Below are positions 1 to 6,612 of a stretch of DNA of 20,885 nucleotides, piece by piece; positions within the stretch are counted from its first letter, which is position 1; every line of letters starts with the position of its first letter. The notes under the pieces were generated by a model. It ran no database searches. It was not told the DNA's origin and worked only from the letters and a program-made list of their open reading frames with translations. The stretch comes from Thermodesulfobacteriota bacterium (GTDB lineage: Bacteria; Desulfobacterota; SM23-61). The translations under genes were made by a program, and so were the position numbers. The DNA is taken from positions 1-20,885 of the forward strand of contig JASEHN010000007.1 of NCBI GenBank assembly GCA_030018715.1, in the 5' to 3' direction.

Positions 1-32
1 CGGGGGGATTTGAAAAAAATTTTCTATGAAAC

Positions 33-38
33 GGAGGT
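33..38 (+). promoter_or_regulatory. ribosome binding site of the thioredoxin-like selenoprotein
   Basis: GGAGGT lies four bases before the ATG at 43. This strong Shine-Dalgarno fixes the start of a gene that looks like a 10-codon ORF if UGA is read as stop. A well-placed site in front of so short a frame supports translation through the UGA at 73. Confidence 0.7.
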
Positions 39-42
39 AAAC

Positions 43-276
43 ATGAAAAAAATCGAAGTTCTGGGCATGGGTTGACCCAAGTGCAACCAGCTCGCGGAGC
101 GGGCCAAGGAAGCGGTAAAAGAACTGGGGGTCGAAGCCGAGGTGATTAAGGTGCAGGATATTAAAGCGATCAGCAACTATGGGGTCATGTTTACGCCAGC
201 CTTGGTGGTGGATGGAGTGGTCAAGGTCGCCGGAAAGATTCCCAAAGTAGAAGAGATCAAGGAGTGGATAAAATAA
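43..276 (+). CDS. thioredoxin-like small redox selenoprotein with a UxxC active site (UGA-encoded selenocysteine)
   Basis: This 77-residue thioredoxin-fold protein belongs to the 'redox-active disulfide protein 2' / MTH895-like family. Reading the TGA at 73-75 (codon 11) as selenocysteine gives GMGUPKCNQL, where the family normally has GxxCPxC. The frame then continues without a stop to TAA at 274-276. The downstream part shows the rest of the fold: an amphipathic helix, the beta strand around VEAEVIKVQD, the cis-proline loop MFTPALVVDG, and a C-terminal helix ending EEIKEWIK. The predicted active pair is Sec11 and Cys14. A hairpin suited to a bacterial SECIS lies just after the UGA. The gene is followed in the same frame by a CcdA remnant and then acr3, so it probably fed thiols to arsenate reduction or to periplasmic disulfide exchange. 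The alternative is a nonsense mutation, but a stop placed exactly at the catalytic Cys and followed by an intact fold makes that unlikely. No selA, selB, selC or selD is in the window. Confidence 0.85.
73..103 (+). promoter_or_regulatory. candidate bacterial SECIS element (UGA plus downstream hairpin)
   Basis: The UGA at 73-75 is followed by a hairpin. G90-C93 pairs with G97-C100 around the loop G94-C95-G96. The stem extends past an A89/G101 mismatch to C88-G102 and C87-G103. The apical loop begins 19 nt after the UGA and its first base is G. Both points agree with general bacterial SECIS models (short loop, early G, fixed distance). The fold was done by eye and no energy was calculated. Confidence 0.6.
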
Positions 277-294
277 AGGGAGGAATGGAGAAAT

Positions 295-513
295 GGAAAT
301 TTGGCTTACGGTGGTTTGCTCCTTTTCCTCTATTCTTTAGGCCATTGTGCCCTGATCATCATTGCCGGCACCTCTATGGGATGGGCCAAGCGAATCCTCG
401 AATTCAAAGGGCTCAATTCCACCCTAAGATACGTCCGTAAAGGAAGCGGTGTCCTCATCATTCTCATTGGCTTGTTTTTGATCTGGAGAAAATGGGTAAA
501 GATTTTCGGTTAA
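295..513 (+). pseudogene. ccdA: C-terminal remnant of a CcdA/DsbD-type thiol:disulfide transport membrane protein
   Basis: About 70 residues remain, from GNLAYGGLLLFLYSLGH to the stop at 511-513. They match the last two transmembrane segments of CcdA family proteins: a helix around LLLFLYSLGHCALIIIAG, the loop GTSMGWAKRIL, and a final helix around GVLIILIGLFLIW. A full CcdA has about six segments and 220-240 residues, so the N-terminal two thirds are missing. No ATG starts this frame; only a TTG at 301 is available, with weak spacing to the AGGGAGG near 277-283. The CcdA-like frame can be followed upstream to about 295 and is in phase with the preceding selenoprotein's stop. This suggests an internal deletion that joined the start of the old gene to its tail. 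CcdA passes electrons across the membrane to thioredoxin-like proteins, which fits the neighbours. A tiny two-helix protein could still be made. Confidence 0.7.
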
Positions 514-531
514 ATTTTATGGGAGAATAAA

Positions 532-1626
532 ATGGAGAAAAAAACCGGCGACAAGAAATTGTCTTTTCTCGATCGTTTTTTGACCCTATGGATCTTTCTG
601 GCCATGTTTGCGGGAGTGGGATGGGGGTACTTATTCCCCGGGGTAGTAAATTTCTGGAACCAGTTCCAGGTGGATACCACGAATATTCCGATTGCTATCG
701 GGCTCATCCTGATGATGTATCCGCCGCTGGCCAAGGTCCGTTACGAAGAGATGGGGCACGTATTCCGGAATTACCGGGTGCTGGGGCTTTCGTTGGTGCA
801 GAACTGGGTCATCGGCCCGATTTTGATGTTCGTCCTGGCCATTTTGTTCCTGGCGGGATACCCCGAATACATGGTGGGGGTTATCTTGATCGGCCTGGCC
901 CGATGTATCGCCATGGTCATCGTCTGGAATGACCTGGCCGCCGGGGACCGGGAATACTGCGCCGGCCTGGTGGCCTTCAACTCCGTCTTTCAGGTGATCT
1001 TCTTCTCCATTTATGCCTACTTCTTTATTACCGTCCTACCTCCCCTATTAGGGCTGAAGGGGGTGGTGGTGGACATTACCATCGGCCAGATCGCCGAGAG
1101 CGTATTTATCTATCTCGGCATCCCTTTTATTGCCGGGGTGTTATCCCGGCTGATTGGATTAAAAACCAAGGGGCGGGAGTGGTACGAGCAGAAATTTGTC
1201 CCCAAAATAAGCCCGATAACATTAATCGCTCTGCTTTTCACCATCCTGGTCATGTTTTCACTCAAGGGGGAGTATATCGTCCGGCTTCCCCTGGATGTGG
1301 TAAGGGTGGCCGTTCCCCTGTTTATTTATTTCGTGGTTATGTTCTTTGTCTCCTTCTTCCTGTCCATGAAGGCGGGCGCCACCTATGAGCAATCTACTAC
1401 CTTGAGTTTTACGGCCGCCTCCAACAACTTCGAGCTGGCCATTGCCGTGGCTGTTGCGGTATTTGGGATCAACTCCGGCCAAGCCTTTGCCGCGGTCATC
1501 GGCCCCTTATTAGAGGTTCCTGTCTTGATCAGCCTGGTGAATGTGGCTCTCTGGTTTAAAAGAAGATATTTTCCCTACGCACTGGAAACACCCACGGGAG
1601 TGTGCCATTTGACCTGTAAACCCTAA
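532..1626 (+). CDS. acr3: Acr3-type arsenite efflux permease
   Basis: This 364-residue polytopic membrane protein exports arsenite (and possibly antimonite) across the inner membrane using the proton motive force. It has about ten hydrophobic helices and the Acr3 signatures: the early block IGLILMMYPPLAKVRYEEM (about 57-75), the conserved Cys125 in LARCIAMVIVWN, which corresponds to the essential Cys of studied Acr3 proteins, and the late motif SFTAASNNFELAIAVA with Glu328 in GPLLEVPVL. The length is usual for the family and the gene looks intact. The ATG at 532 has GGGAGAA a few bases upstream. It lies 18 bp after the CcdA remnant and before a truncated arsC, so it is the one intact resistance gene left in this stretch. 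No ArsR binding site or arsR gene is visible here. Confidence 0.93.
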   Translation: MEKKTGDKKLSFLDRFLTLWIFLAMFAGVGWGYLFPGVVNFWNQFQVDTTNIPIAIGLILMMYPPLAKVRYEEMGHVFRNYRVLGLSLVQNWVIGPILMFVLAILFLAGYPEYMVGVILIGLARCIAMVIVWNDLAAGDREYCAGLVAFNSVFQVIFFSIYAYFFITVLPPLLGLKGVVVDITIGQIAESVFIYLGIPFIAGVLSRLIGLKTKGREWYEQKFVPKISPITLIALLFTILVMFSLKGEYIVRLPLDVVRVAVPLFIYFVVMFFVSFFLSMKAGATYEQSTTLSFTAASNNFELAIAVAVAVFGINSGQAFAAVIGPLLEVPVLISLVNVALWFKRRYFPYALETPTGVCHLTCKP

Positions 1627-1633
1627 AAACCGG

Positions 1634-1668
1634 TTCCAGGTTTCAGCTCGCAGGTTAAAAACCTGGAA
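1634..1668 (+). repeat. intergenic inverted repeat (10-bp stem)
   Basis: TTCCAGGTTT at 1634-1643 is the exact reverse complement of AAACCTGGAA at 1659-1668, with a 15-nt loop. An alternative nested hairpin, CAGGTT-AAA-AACCTG, uses 1651-1665. Diverged copies of the same words (CCTGAAACTCGAAATT) follow to about 1730. There is no T-run after the stem, so it does not look like a simple terminator. It may be an intergenic repeat element or an mRNA-stabilising hairpin after acr3. Confidence 0.5.
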
Positions 1669-1748
1669 TTAACCAGAAAATCGAAGCTTATAATTTAAAA
1701 CCAGAAATTTTAGACCTGAAACTCGAAATTAGGCGATGGGAGATGGGC

Positions 1749-1874
1749 ATGAAAAAAGTTCTTTTCATTTGCACTAAAAACAGCGCCCGCAGCCAGATAG
1801 CCGAGGGGTTGGTCAACCATGATCTGGCGGGAAAGGTACAGGCCTTCTCCGCGGGAGAAAAGATTCTTCCATAG
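1749..1874 (+). pseudogene. arsC: truncated thioredoxin-type arsenate reductase (low-molecular-weight phosphatase fold)
   Basis: The frame begins MKKVLFICTKNSARSQIAEG and reads to TAG at 1872-1874, giving only 41 residues (43 if the ATG at 1743 is used). The N-terminus is unmistakable: a beta strand followed by the catalytic P-loop C-X5-R (CTKNSAR) and the SQ-x-AEG helix, then FSAGEK where intact proteins have FSAGT. Complete ArsC proteins of this family are about 130-140 residues and need further cysteines in the C-terminal half for arsenate reduction. Those are absent, so the fragment should be inactive. The sequence after the stop does not resume the family in any frame I could read, which points to a deletion with its breakpoint near 1860. 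It lies after acr3 and before the SurA_N-thioredoxin gene. Confidence 0.8.
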
Positions 1875-1934
1875 ACAATTCCAAAGTTTCTTGATAATCT
1901 GATAACATTTAAAAAAAATGAAGGGAAAAACTGA

Positions 1935-2828
1935 ATGGGTAAGCTTAAAAAGCATTTGAAATGGATTCTGCCGATATTAGCAGTCGTGATTGGTGCCGGA
2001 GTGTTCGGTTACCTCAAATTATTTACCTGGAATCCAGAGAGACAAAAAATCGCCGTGATTAACCAGCGCAACATTACCGTGGCCCAGTTTAATAGAGGAT
2101 TGGAGAAAATTCCGGCTCCCTATCAGGACGTTCTCCGGGAAGAGCCGAAAGAATTTTTAGAGCAGATGATCATCAAGGAGGTCCTGCTCCAGGAGGCCGA
2201 GCGCCAGGGGATAAAAAGCGATCCGGCGGCCAAGGGTGAAGAAGCGGAGATGTCCATGATCCAGAGCCTCTTGCGGAAGGAGGTCATGGATAAAGTTAAA
2301 GTAAGCCAGGAAGAAGTGGAAGAACTATATCGCCAGCATCGCGACCAATTGGGGAAGAAGCCGCTTAACGAAGTAGCCCCGTTGATTGAAAACGCCGTAC
2401 GGGAGGCCAAAGGGAAGGCCCAGGTAGAAGAATATGTCGTGTCCCTGCGAACCCAGGCCAAGGTGGAGATCAACGAGAAACACGTTCAAACCGTTACCGC
2501 TCCTTCCCCCCAGACCGACACGGCTGAAGAATTCAAAAAGGCCATGCAGAGCGGCAAGCCGGTTCTGGTTGATTTCGGGGCCAACTCCTGTATGCCCTGC
2601 CGGCAGATTCGTCCCATCCTTAAAGAAATCAAGCAGGAATATAACGGCAAAGCCCATGTGCTGATCATTGATGTCTATAAATTCAAGGAACTGGCCGGGG
2701 AATACCGCATCCAGCTCATTCCCACCCTAATCTTTTTCGACAAAGCGGGAAAAGAAGTTTTCCGCCACATGGGAGCCTGGGATAAGGCCTCCATCGTCAA
2801 CAAGTTGAAAGAGGCCGGAGCAGTCTGA
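1935..2828 (+). CDS. membrane-anchored SurA_N-like / thioredoxin fusion protein
   Basis: This 297-residue protein has an N-terminal hydrophobic anchor (about 10-30, WILPILAVVIGAGVFGYLKL) after a Lys-rich start, so it should face the periplasm. Residues about 37-185 resemble the SurA/PpiC N-terminal chaperone helices (IAVINQRNITVAQFNRGL, then LEQMIIKEVLLQEAERQGI). No parvulin catalytic domain follows. Residues about 195-297 form a thioredoxin domain with active site C219-M-P-C222 and cis-Pro263 in LIPTLIFF. The ATG at 1935 has GAAGGG upstream. The protein probably reduces or isomerises disulfides in exported proteins while holding them through the SurA-like helices; this role is inferred from the domains. 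The downstream position relative to arsC suggests it once belonged to the same thiol-redox operon. Confidence 0.8.
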   Translation: MGKLKKHLKWILPILAVVIGAGVFGYLKLFTWNPERQKIAVINQRNITVAQFNRGLEKIPAPYQDVLREEPKEFLEQMIIKEVLLQEAERQGIKSDPAAKGEEAEMSMIQSLLRKEVMDKVKVSQEEVEELYRQHRDQLGKKPLNEVAPLIENAVREAKGKAQVEEYVVSLRTQAKVEINEKHVQTVTAPSPQTDTAEEFKKAMQSGKPVLVDFGANSCMPCRQIRPILKEIKQEYNGKAHVLIIDVYKFKELAGEYRIQLIPTLIFFDKAGKEVFRHMGAWDKASIVNKLKEAGAV

Positions 2829-2853
2829 CGCCCGCCTGCTAATCGGTATCTTG

Positions 2854-2889
2854 CCCATTAACGTGATAACTTGGGTTCGTTTTTTTTTT
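2854..2889 (+). terminator. possible rho-independent terminator after the thioredoxin fusion gene
   Basis: CCCATTA at 2854-2860 pairs with TAA and TGGG in 2867-2875 through a small bulge. A run of ten T follows at 2880-2889. The stem is short and imperfect, but the T-run is strong and the position, 26 bp after the stop of a plus-strand gene facing a convergent gene, is apt. Confidence 0.4.
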
Positions 2890-2997
2890 GCAAAGCGCAG
2901 GGGAACGGAAGAGCGTGTGTGCTTGGGGAGCTGTGCGCATAGCTGGCAGCGAAATTATTCTCGATTCTGTCTTCTGTCTTCTGAATTCTTTGTGTTC

Positions 2998-3912
2998 CTA
3001 AATCAAAGGCAGGCTTTGGGCGGCGGTGATAACCAGATTTCCCATAGCGAAGATCCCTAAAATGATTAAAGCGGAGGCAATAAGCTGGCCGAAAGGACTG
3101 CGGGCGGTTTTAGGGATGACCAGCAGGACCAGGGGAAGAATCAGTCCAAGAACGACCGGGATGCAGAGGTCCATGGTGCAGATTTTCCCAAGGGCCATAA
3201 GGGTGAGGACATGATCGAAAAGCTTAGGGGAAATTCCCAGTTTTAAGAGGTAAAAGAGAATCAAGCCTAATTCAGCGAAGATCAGGATGTACAGGGCTTC
3301 ACCCAGGTAGTGGAATATTAATAGTTCCTGTTCCCGGGCCGCAGGGAACCTTTTCAGAATGAGATAGTAACGGATCGTATCCACAATGATAACCAAGGCC
3401 AGACCGGCGAGGGCTGCGGTGACCAGGAAGAAAAAAGGCGTGAGGGATGTGGACCAAAGAATCCGCGCCTTGGAAAAACTCAGCACGAAGCCCACAAAGC
3501 CATGGGAGCCCAAAGCAATGGGCAGGCCGATGAAACCCCAGAGCTTGGCTTTTTTCAGATTGTTTTGAAAGAGATGCCAGAGGTAAATTGAGGCCAAAAA
3601 AGGATAAGCCGTAAGAATGACCGCGCCCCAGGCCATGGGGGAATGAGGGTCAAAATAAACAAAGAGATGCCAGAAACGCAGCGGCTGCCCGATGTCAAAC
3701 AGGAGAAGGATAGGAGCAACTGCCCAAAGGATGACCACGGCCAAGGCAGAAAACTTGGCTAAGGGCAGGTATTCCTTTTTCCCGAGATAAATGAAGATCA
3801 CCGACGCCAGATAGCTGCCAGCGTTCAGACCGGTTACAGAGATAAAGAGGGTGGTTAAGAACCCGAATGGGGCGGGGTGATAGACATTGTATGTTACTAA
3901 GATATCCGTCAT
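2998..3912 (-). CDS. NrfD/PsrC-family membrane quinol-interacting subunit (orphan)
   Basis: This 304-residue integral membrane protein of the NrfD/PsrC family exchanges electrons with quinones and normally partners a DmsB-like ferredoxin. It has about eight to nine hydrophobic helices and family features near the start: NVYHPAPFGFLTTLFISVTG, then LNAGSYLASVIFIYLG, and LLFDIGQPLRFWHLFVYF (about 73-90), the typical LD-x-G-x-P-x-R-x-W region. The length is at the short end of normal. No iron-sulfur partner gene is adjacent, unlike most NrfD operons. It is transcribed away from an NtrC-type regulator gene and has its own sigma-54 promoter 39-53 bp upstream of the ATG. This suggests the neighbouring two-component system controls it. 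The ribosome binding site is weak. Confidence 0.85.
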   Translation of the reverse strand: MTDILVTYNVYHPAPFGFLTTLFISVTGLNAGSYLASVIFIYLGKKEYLPLAKFSALAVVILWAVAPILLLFDIGQPLRFWHLFVYFDPHSPMAWGAVILTAYPFLASIYLWHLFQNNLKKAKLWGFIGLPIALGSHGFVGFVLSFSKARILWSTSLTPFFFLVTAALAGLALVIIVDTIRYYLILKRFPAAREQELLIFHYLGEALYILIFAELGLILFYLLKLGISPKLFDHVLTLMALGKICTMDLCIPVVLGLILPLVLLVIPKTARSPFGQLIASALIILGIFAMGNLVITAAQSLPLI

Positions 3913-3950
3913 AGGTGCAGACCGCCGGCGTAATTTCCACTGTTTCTATC

Positions 3951-3965
3951 GCAATCCTCGTGCCA
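3951..3965 (-). promoter_or_regulatory. sigma-54 (RpoN) -24/-12 promoter of the NrfD gene
   Basis: On the minus strand 3965-3951 reads TGGCACGAGGATTGC, matching the consensus TGGCAC-N5-TTGC with the exact ten-base spacing between the GG and GC pairs. Transcription would start near 3939, leaving a leader of about 27 nt before the ATG at 3912. An NtrC-type activator gene lies just upstream. Confidence 0.8.
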
Positions 3966-4091
3966 GGCAATAGCAAGGCTAAGAATAATTTTTTAGAGGA
4001 ACCCCCAAACATAAATATCTTTTTTTTCTTGGAAGGTTACAGCGATAGACAAGAAATTTAACTGGCCCCTCTGACCAAGGTGGCGATATTC

Positions 4092-4109
4092 AGTAAGCTT
4101 TACTTAAGT
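4092..4109. promoter_or_regulatory. candidate upstream activator (enhancer) site for the sigma-54 promoter
   Basis: AGTAA-GCT-TTACT (4092-4104) is a perfect dyad and overlaps a second palindrome, ACTTAAGT (4102-4109). It lies about 130 bp upstream of the -24/-12 element, a usual distance for NtrC-type enhancer sites. Binding is inferred only from symmetry and position. Confidence 0.3.
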
Positions 4110-4156
4110 CCGCAGATGGGTGAAATCACTCAAAGAATGAGCGATAAGGCGCAGTT

Positions 4157-5077
4157 CTAAATGAAGTTAAACTTTTTCATCCGGTAGCGGAGGACATCCC
4201 TGCTTATCCCCAAAAGTCTGGCAGCCCTAATTTGGTTCCCCCCGCACATTTTTAGGGCTTGCCGGATTAAATCCTTTTCTACCGCCTCCAAGGAAATACC
4301 CTGGGGGGGAATATTGAAAAGAAAAGATCCGCTTTCAAGAAGGACGGGAGTGGCGATAAGTTCAGGAGGTAGGTTCTCGGGTTCGATCTTTTCTCCTTCG
4401 CAGAGGATGAAGGCACGTTCCAAAATATTCCTTAATTCCCGGACGTTTCCGGGCCACTGATAGTTTGTCAGAAACCTATAGGCTTCCGGGGAAAGGCCCT
4501 GGATCTTCTTCTTGAATTCCTTCTGCAGCTCACCGAGCAGGAAGTCAACGAGTAAGGGAAGGTCAGACATCCGTTCTCGGAGAGGGGGAAGGGTGATGGG
4601 AAAGACTTTCAAGCGGTAGAAGAGATCCTGGCGGAAATCCCCCCTTTCCACAGCCGCAGTCAGATTTCTATTGGTAGCGGCGATGAAACGAACGTCCACG
4701 GATATGTCTTTAACCCCGCCCAGCCTGCGGAACCTTTTATGCTCGATAACGCTGAGCAGTTTGGATTGGAGGTTGGGGTTCATATCCCCCATCTCATCCA
4801 GGTAAAGAGTTCCCCGGGTGGCCAGCTCGAGAAGCCCTGCTTTCCGGCCTTTGGCATCCGTGAAGGCCCCGCGTTCGTGGCCGAAGAGCTCACTTTCGAT
4901 TAACGTCTCGGGGATGGCGGAGCAATTGACCTCTATGAAGGGATGACCGGAACGGTTGCTCTCGGTGTGGATGGAGCGGGCTACCAGATCTTTTCCCGTT
5001 CCGCTCTCCCCTTCCAGCAGGACGGTGGAGGCTTCACTTTGGGCAATCTGTTTAATCCGCTGACGTACTTGGGCCAT
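4157..5077 (-). CDS. NtrC-type response regulator, AAA+ and HTH fragment (downstream part of a frameshifted gene)
   Basis: These 306 residues carry the sigma-54 activator core and DNA-binding tail of one NtrC-family regulator whose receiver domain is encoded in the preceding, overlapping frame. Visible motifs are Walker A GESGTGKD (23-30), the sigma-54 contact loop as GAFTDA (70-75; consensus GAFTGA, and this variant is known in functional relatives), Walker B LYLDE (91-95), RRLGG plus DVRFIAATNRNL (sensor region), and a Fis-type HTH at the end (CGGNQIRAARLLGISRDVL). The real frame continues upstream of this ATG through ENVRFGLHRIIGESPA to about 5136. Restoring one base near 5131-5140 would give a single 457-residue protein. 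As written, the AAA+ part could be made only by internal initiation or ribosomal frameshifting. It lies beside a sigma-54 promoter for the NrfD gene, its likely target. Confidence 0.85.
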   Translation of the reverse strand: MAQVRQRIKQIAQSEASTVLLEGESGTGKDLVARSIHTESNRSGHPFIEVNCSAIPETLIESELFGHERGAFTDAKGRKAGLLELATRGTLYLDEMGDMNPNLQSKLLSVIEHKRFRRLGGVKDISVDVRFIAATNRNLTAAVERGDFRQDLFYRLKVFPITLPPLRERMSDLPLLVDFLLGELQKEFKKKIQGLSPEAYRFLTNYQWPGNVRELRNILERAFILCEGEKIEPENLPPELIATPVLLESGSFLFNIPPQGISLEAVEKDLIRQALKMCGGNQIRAARLLGISRDVLRYRMKKFNFI

Positions 5078-5529
5078 GGCCGGACTTTCGCCGATAATCC
5101 GGTGCAGGCCGAAGCGAACGTTCTCCTGTGTTCTGAACTGAAATACGTGACTTCTCTTTGCAAACGAGAAGCTTCCAGCGCTTTGCGTATGGAAAGAAGG
5201 ATGGCTTCGAGGTCGAATGGCTTGGTGATGTAGTCGTACGCCCCTGATTTAATGGCCTGAATGGCTGTATCGATGCTGCCGTAAGCCGTGATGATCAGGA
5301 CCGCTAAGTTTTTGTCCATTTCTCGCAAACGTTTGAGGACTTCTATGCCATTCAAGTCCGGAAGTTTGAGGTCCAGAAGGACTAAGTCCGGGGACTCCTC
5401 TTCCACCAGGGAAATACCTGCTTTCCCATGATCAGCGGAGAAGACCAAGTAACCTTGGCGGGAAAGCTCTTTTTCAAGGGAAAAGCGCACCAGCCGTTCA
5501 TCATCCACAATAAGGATTGTTTCCTTCAA
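4981..5529 (-). CDS. NtrC-type response regulator, receiver-domain fragment (upstream part of a frameshifted gene)
   Basis: The frame starts with TTG at 5529, which overlaps the TGA of the kinase gene (TTGA) and follows AAAGGAGGAG. Residues 1-125 form a complete receiver domain: acidic pair Asp9/Asp10, phospho-acceptor Asp53 in LVLLDLKLPD, Thr81 in LIITAYG, and Lys103 in ITKPFD. After REVTYFS (about residue 131) the frame becomes nonsense to its stop at 4981. The other frame meanwhile gives FRTQENVRFGLHRIIGES, the expected linker to the AAA+ domain. One base is therefore missing near 5131-5140 relative to the ancestral gene. A translated product of this frame alone would be a phosphorylatable receiver without an output domain. 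Confidence 0.8.
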   Translation of the reverse strand: MKETILIVDDERLVRFSLEKELSRQGYLVFSADHGKAGISLVEEESPDLVLLDLKLPDLNGIEVLKRLREMDKNLAVLIITAYGSIDTAIQAIKSGAYDYITKPFDLEAILLSIRKALEASRLQREVTYFSSEHRRTFASACTGLSAKVRPWPKYVSGLNRLPKVKPPPSCWKGRAEREKIW

Positions 5530-6605
5530 CCAGCTCCTCCTTTTGCTGCCGGAGGAAAGGTGGGAAAGATGGGAAAAATTAGATAAAAAGTCGTTCCCAC
5601 CCCGACCTTACTCCGGGCAAAGATCTGGCCATGGTGTTGTTCGATGATCCGCTGGGCGAGGGAAAGACCCAAGCCGGTCCCTTTGGCTTTGGTCGTGAAA
5701 AAGGGACGGAAAATTTCACCTAACACCTGCGGCGGGATTCCTTCTCCGGTATCTGTCACGGTCACCTCCACCCACCCTTCCTCCCGGCCAGTTCCACCGG
5801 TTGTCGGGAATCCTTGCTGAAGATGATAACCCGATTCATGGCGTATGGCCTGAATGGTCAACATTCCACCGCCCGGCATGGCTTGAAGGGCATTTAGGAA
5901 AAGGTTTAAAAATACCCTGGCCATTTGCTGAGAATCCAGAGGTAGAAGAGGAAGGGTAGGGTCGAATCGTTTTTCCACCCGTACCCCGGCAAGCTGACAT
6001 TCTTCTTTAACAGAAGAGAAGGCATCCTCGATCACTTCCGGCAGGGAAACGAGCTGAAGTTCCGGGGGGCGGATGCGGGAATAGGAGAGGAGATCGGCCA
6101 TCGTTTTGTCCAGGCGCTCTATTGAATGCATGATCTCGGCGATGGTTTCCTGGTGGCTGGCCGCCAGTTCGGGGTTTTTGTCCAGGACCTGGATGGCCAG
6201 TTTGATTCCGGCTAAGGGATTTTTTATCTCATGAGCGACGCTAGCGGCTAACTCCCCCAATGAAGCCAGGTGCTTCACCTGAAGCATTTGCAGCTGGTGC
6301 TCTTTCTCCAACTCCCTTTGAGCATAAGAAAGCTTTTCCACCATGGAGCTGAAGCTTTTCGCCAGACGGCCCAGTTCGTCCTGAGTGCCCAGGTTTACCT
6401 CCACATTCAGGTTCCCTTTCTCCACCTGGGACATGGTTTTGACCAATTGCTCAATGGGCTTTTTGACCAAGCGATTGAGGAGCAGATTGACCGCTGTGGC
6501 CATGAGCAAGATGGTGATGGCCGTTGAGGCTATGAGGAGGTTGCGGTTGAAAGTGATACTTCTCCGGGTGGTTTCCATCGGGAGGGATACGTGCAGAGCC
6601 CCCAA
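5526..6605 (-). CDS. sensor histidine kinase, membrane/HAMP/kinase fragment (downstream part of a frameshifted gene)
   Basis: These 359 residues hold the second transmembrane helix (about 23-45), a HAMP domain (VKKPIEQLVKTMSQVEKGN onward), the H-box with His125 in ASVAHEIKNP, an N-box (NLFLNALQAM), and G-boxes DTGEGIPP and GTGLGLSLA of the HATPase domain. Upstream of the fragment's start codon the same frame stays open to about 6709 and encodes TCFPCHGQDKKILGAL. That is a CXXCH c-type haem motif (6624-6638) at the end of the periplasmic sensor domain. The N-terminal part lies in another frame, joined at the homopolymer 6710-6716. The gene ends in a TTGA overlap with the response regulator, so the two were co-transcribed. 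In Desulfobacterota such CXXCH sensor domains sit in kinases thought to sense redox state or gases. This is the C-terminal half of a kinase that would be 513 residues if repaired. Confidence 0.85.
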   Translation of the reverse strand: MGALHVSLPMETTRRSITFNRNLLIASTAITILLMATAVNLLLNRLVKKPIEQLVKTMSQVEKGNLNVEVNLGTQDELGRLAKSFSSMVEKLSYAQRELEKEHQLQMLQVKHLASLGELAASVAHEIKNPLAGIKLAIQVLDKNPELAASHQETIAEIMHSIERLDKTMADLLSYSRIRPPELQLVSLPEVIEDAFSSVKEECQLAGVRVEKRFDPTLPLLPLDSQQMARVFLNLFLNALQAMPGGGMLTIQAIRHESGYHLQQGFPTTGGTGREEGWVEVTVTDTGEGIPPQVLGEIFRPFFTTKAKGTGLGLSLAQRIIEQHHGQIFARSKVGVGTTFYLIFPIFPTFPPAAKGGAG

Positions 6606-6612
6606 AATTTTT

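Larger units (their letters stand above)
3913..4156. other. intergenic regulatory region between the NtrC-type regulator and the NrfD gene
   Basis: I see no gene in this stretch of 244 bases. It holds the sigma-54 promoter at 3951-3965 (minus strand). About 130 bp upstream of that promoter is a palindromic cluster at 4092-4109, AGTAA-GCT-TTACT followed by ACTTAAGT, which is a candidate activator binding site. There is also a T8 run near 4021-4028. Confidence 0.5.

Noticed and set aside
2958..2984. Short tandem words (TTCTGTC repeated) before the NrfD stop
   Set aside because: There are only two to three copies of 7 bases with no spacing regularity, too little to call a repeat element.
3695..4012. 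A 105-codon minus-strand open frame overlapping the start of the NrfD gene
   Set aside because: Most of it is a shadow of the NrfD coding frame, it covers the sigma-54 promoter, and it matches no ferredoxin partner.
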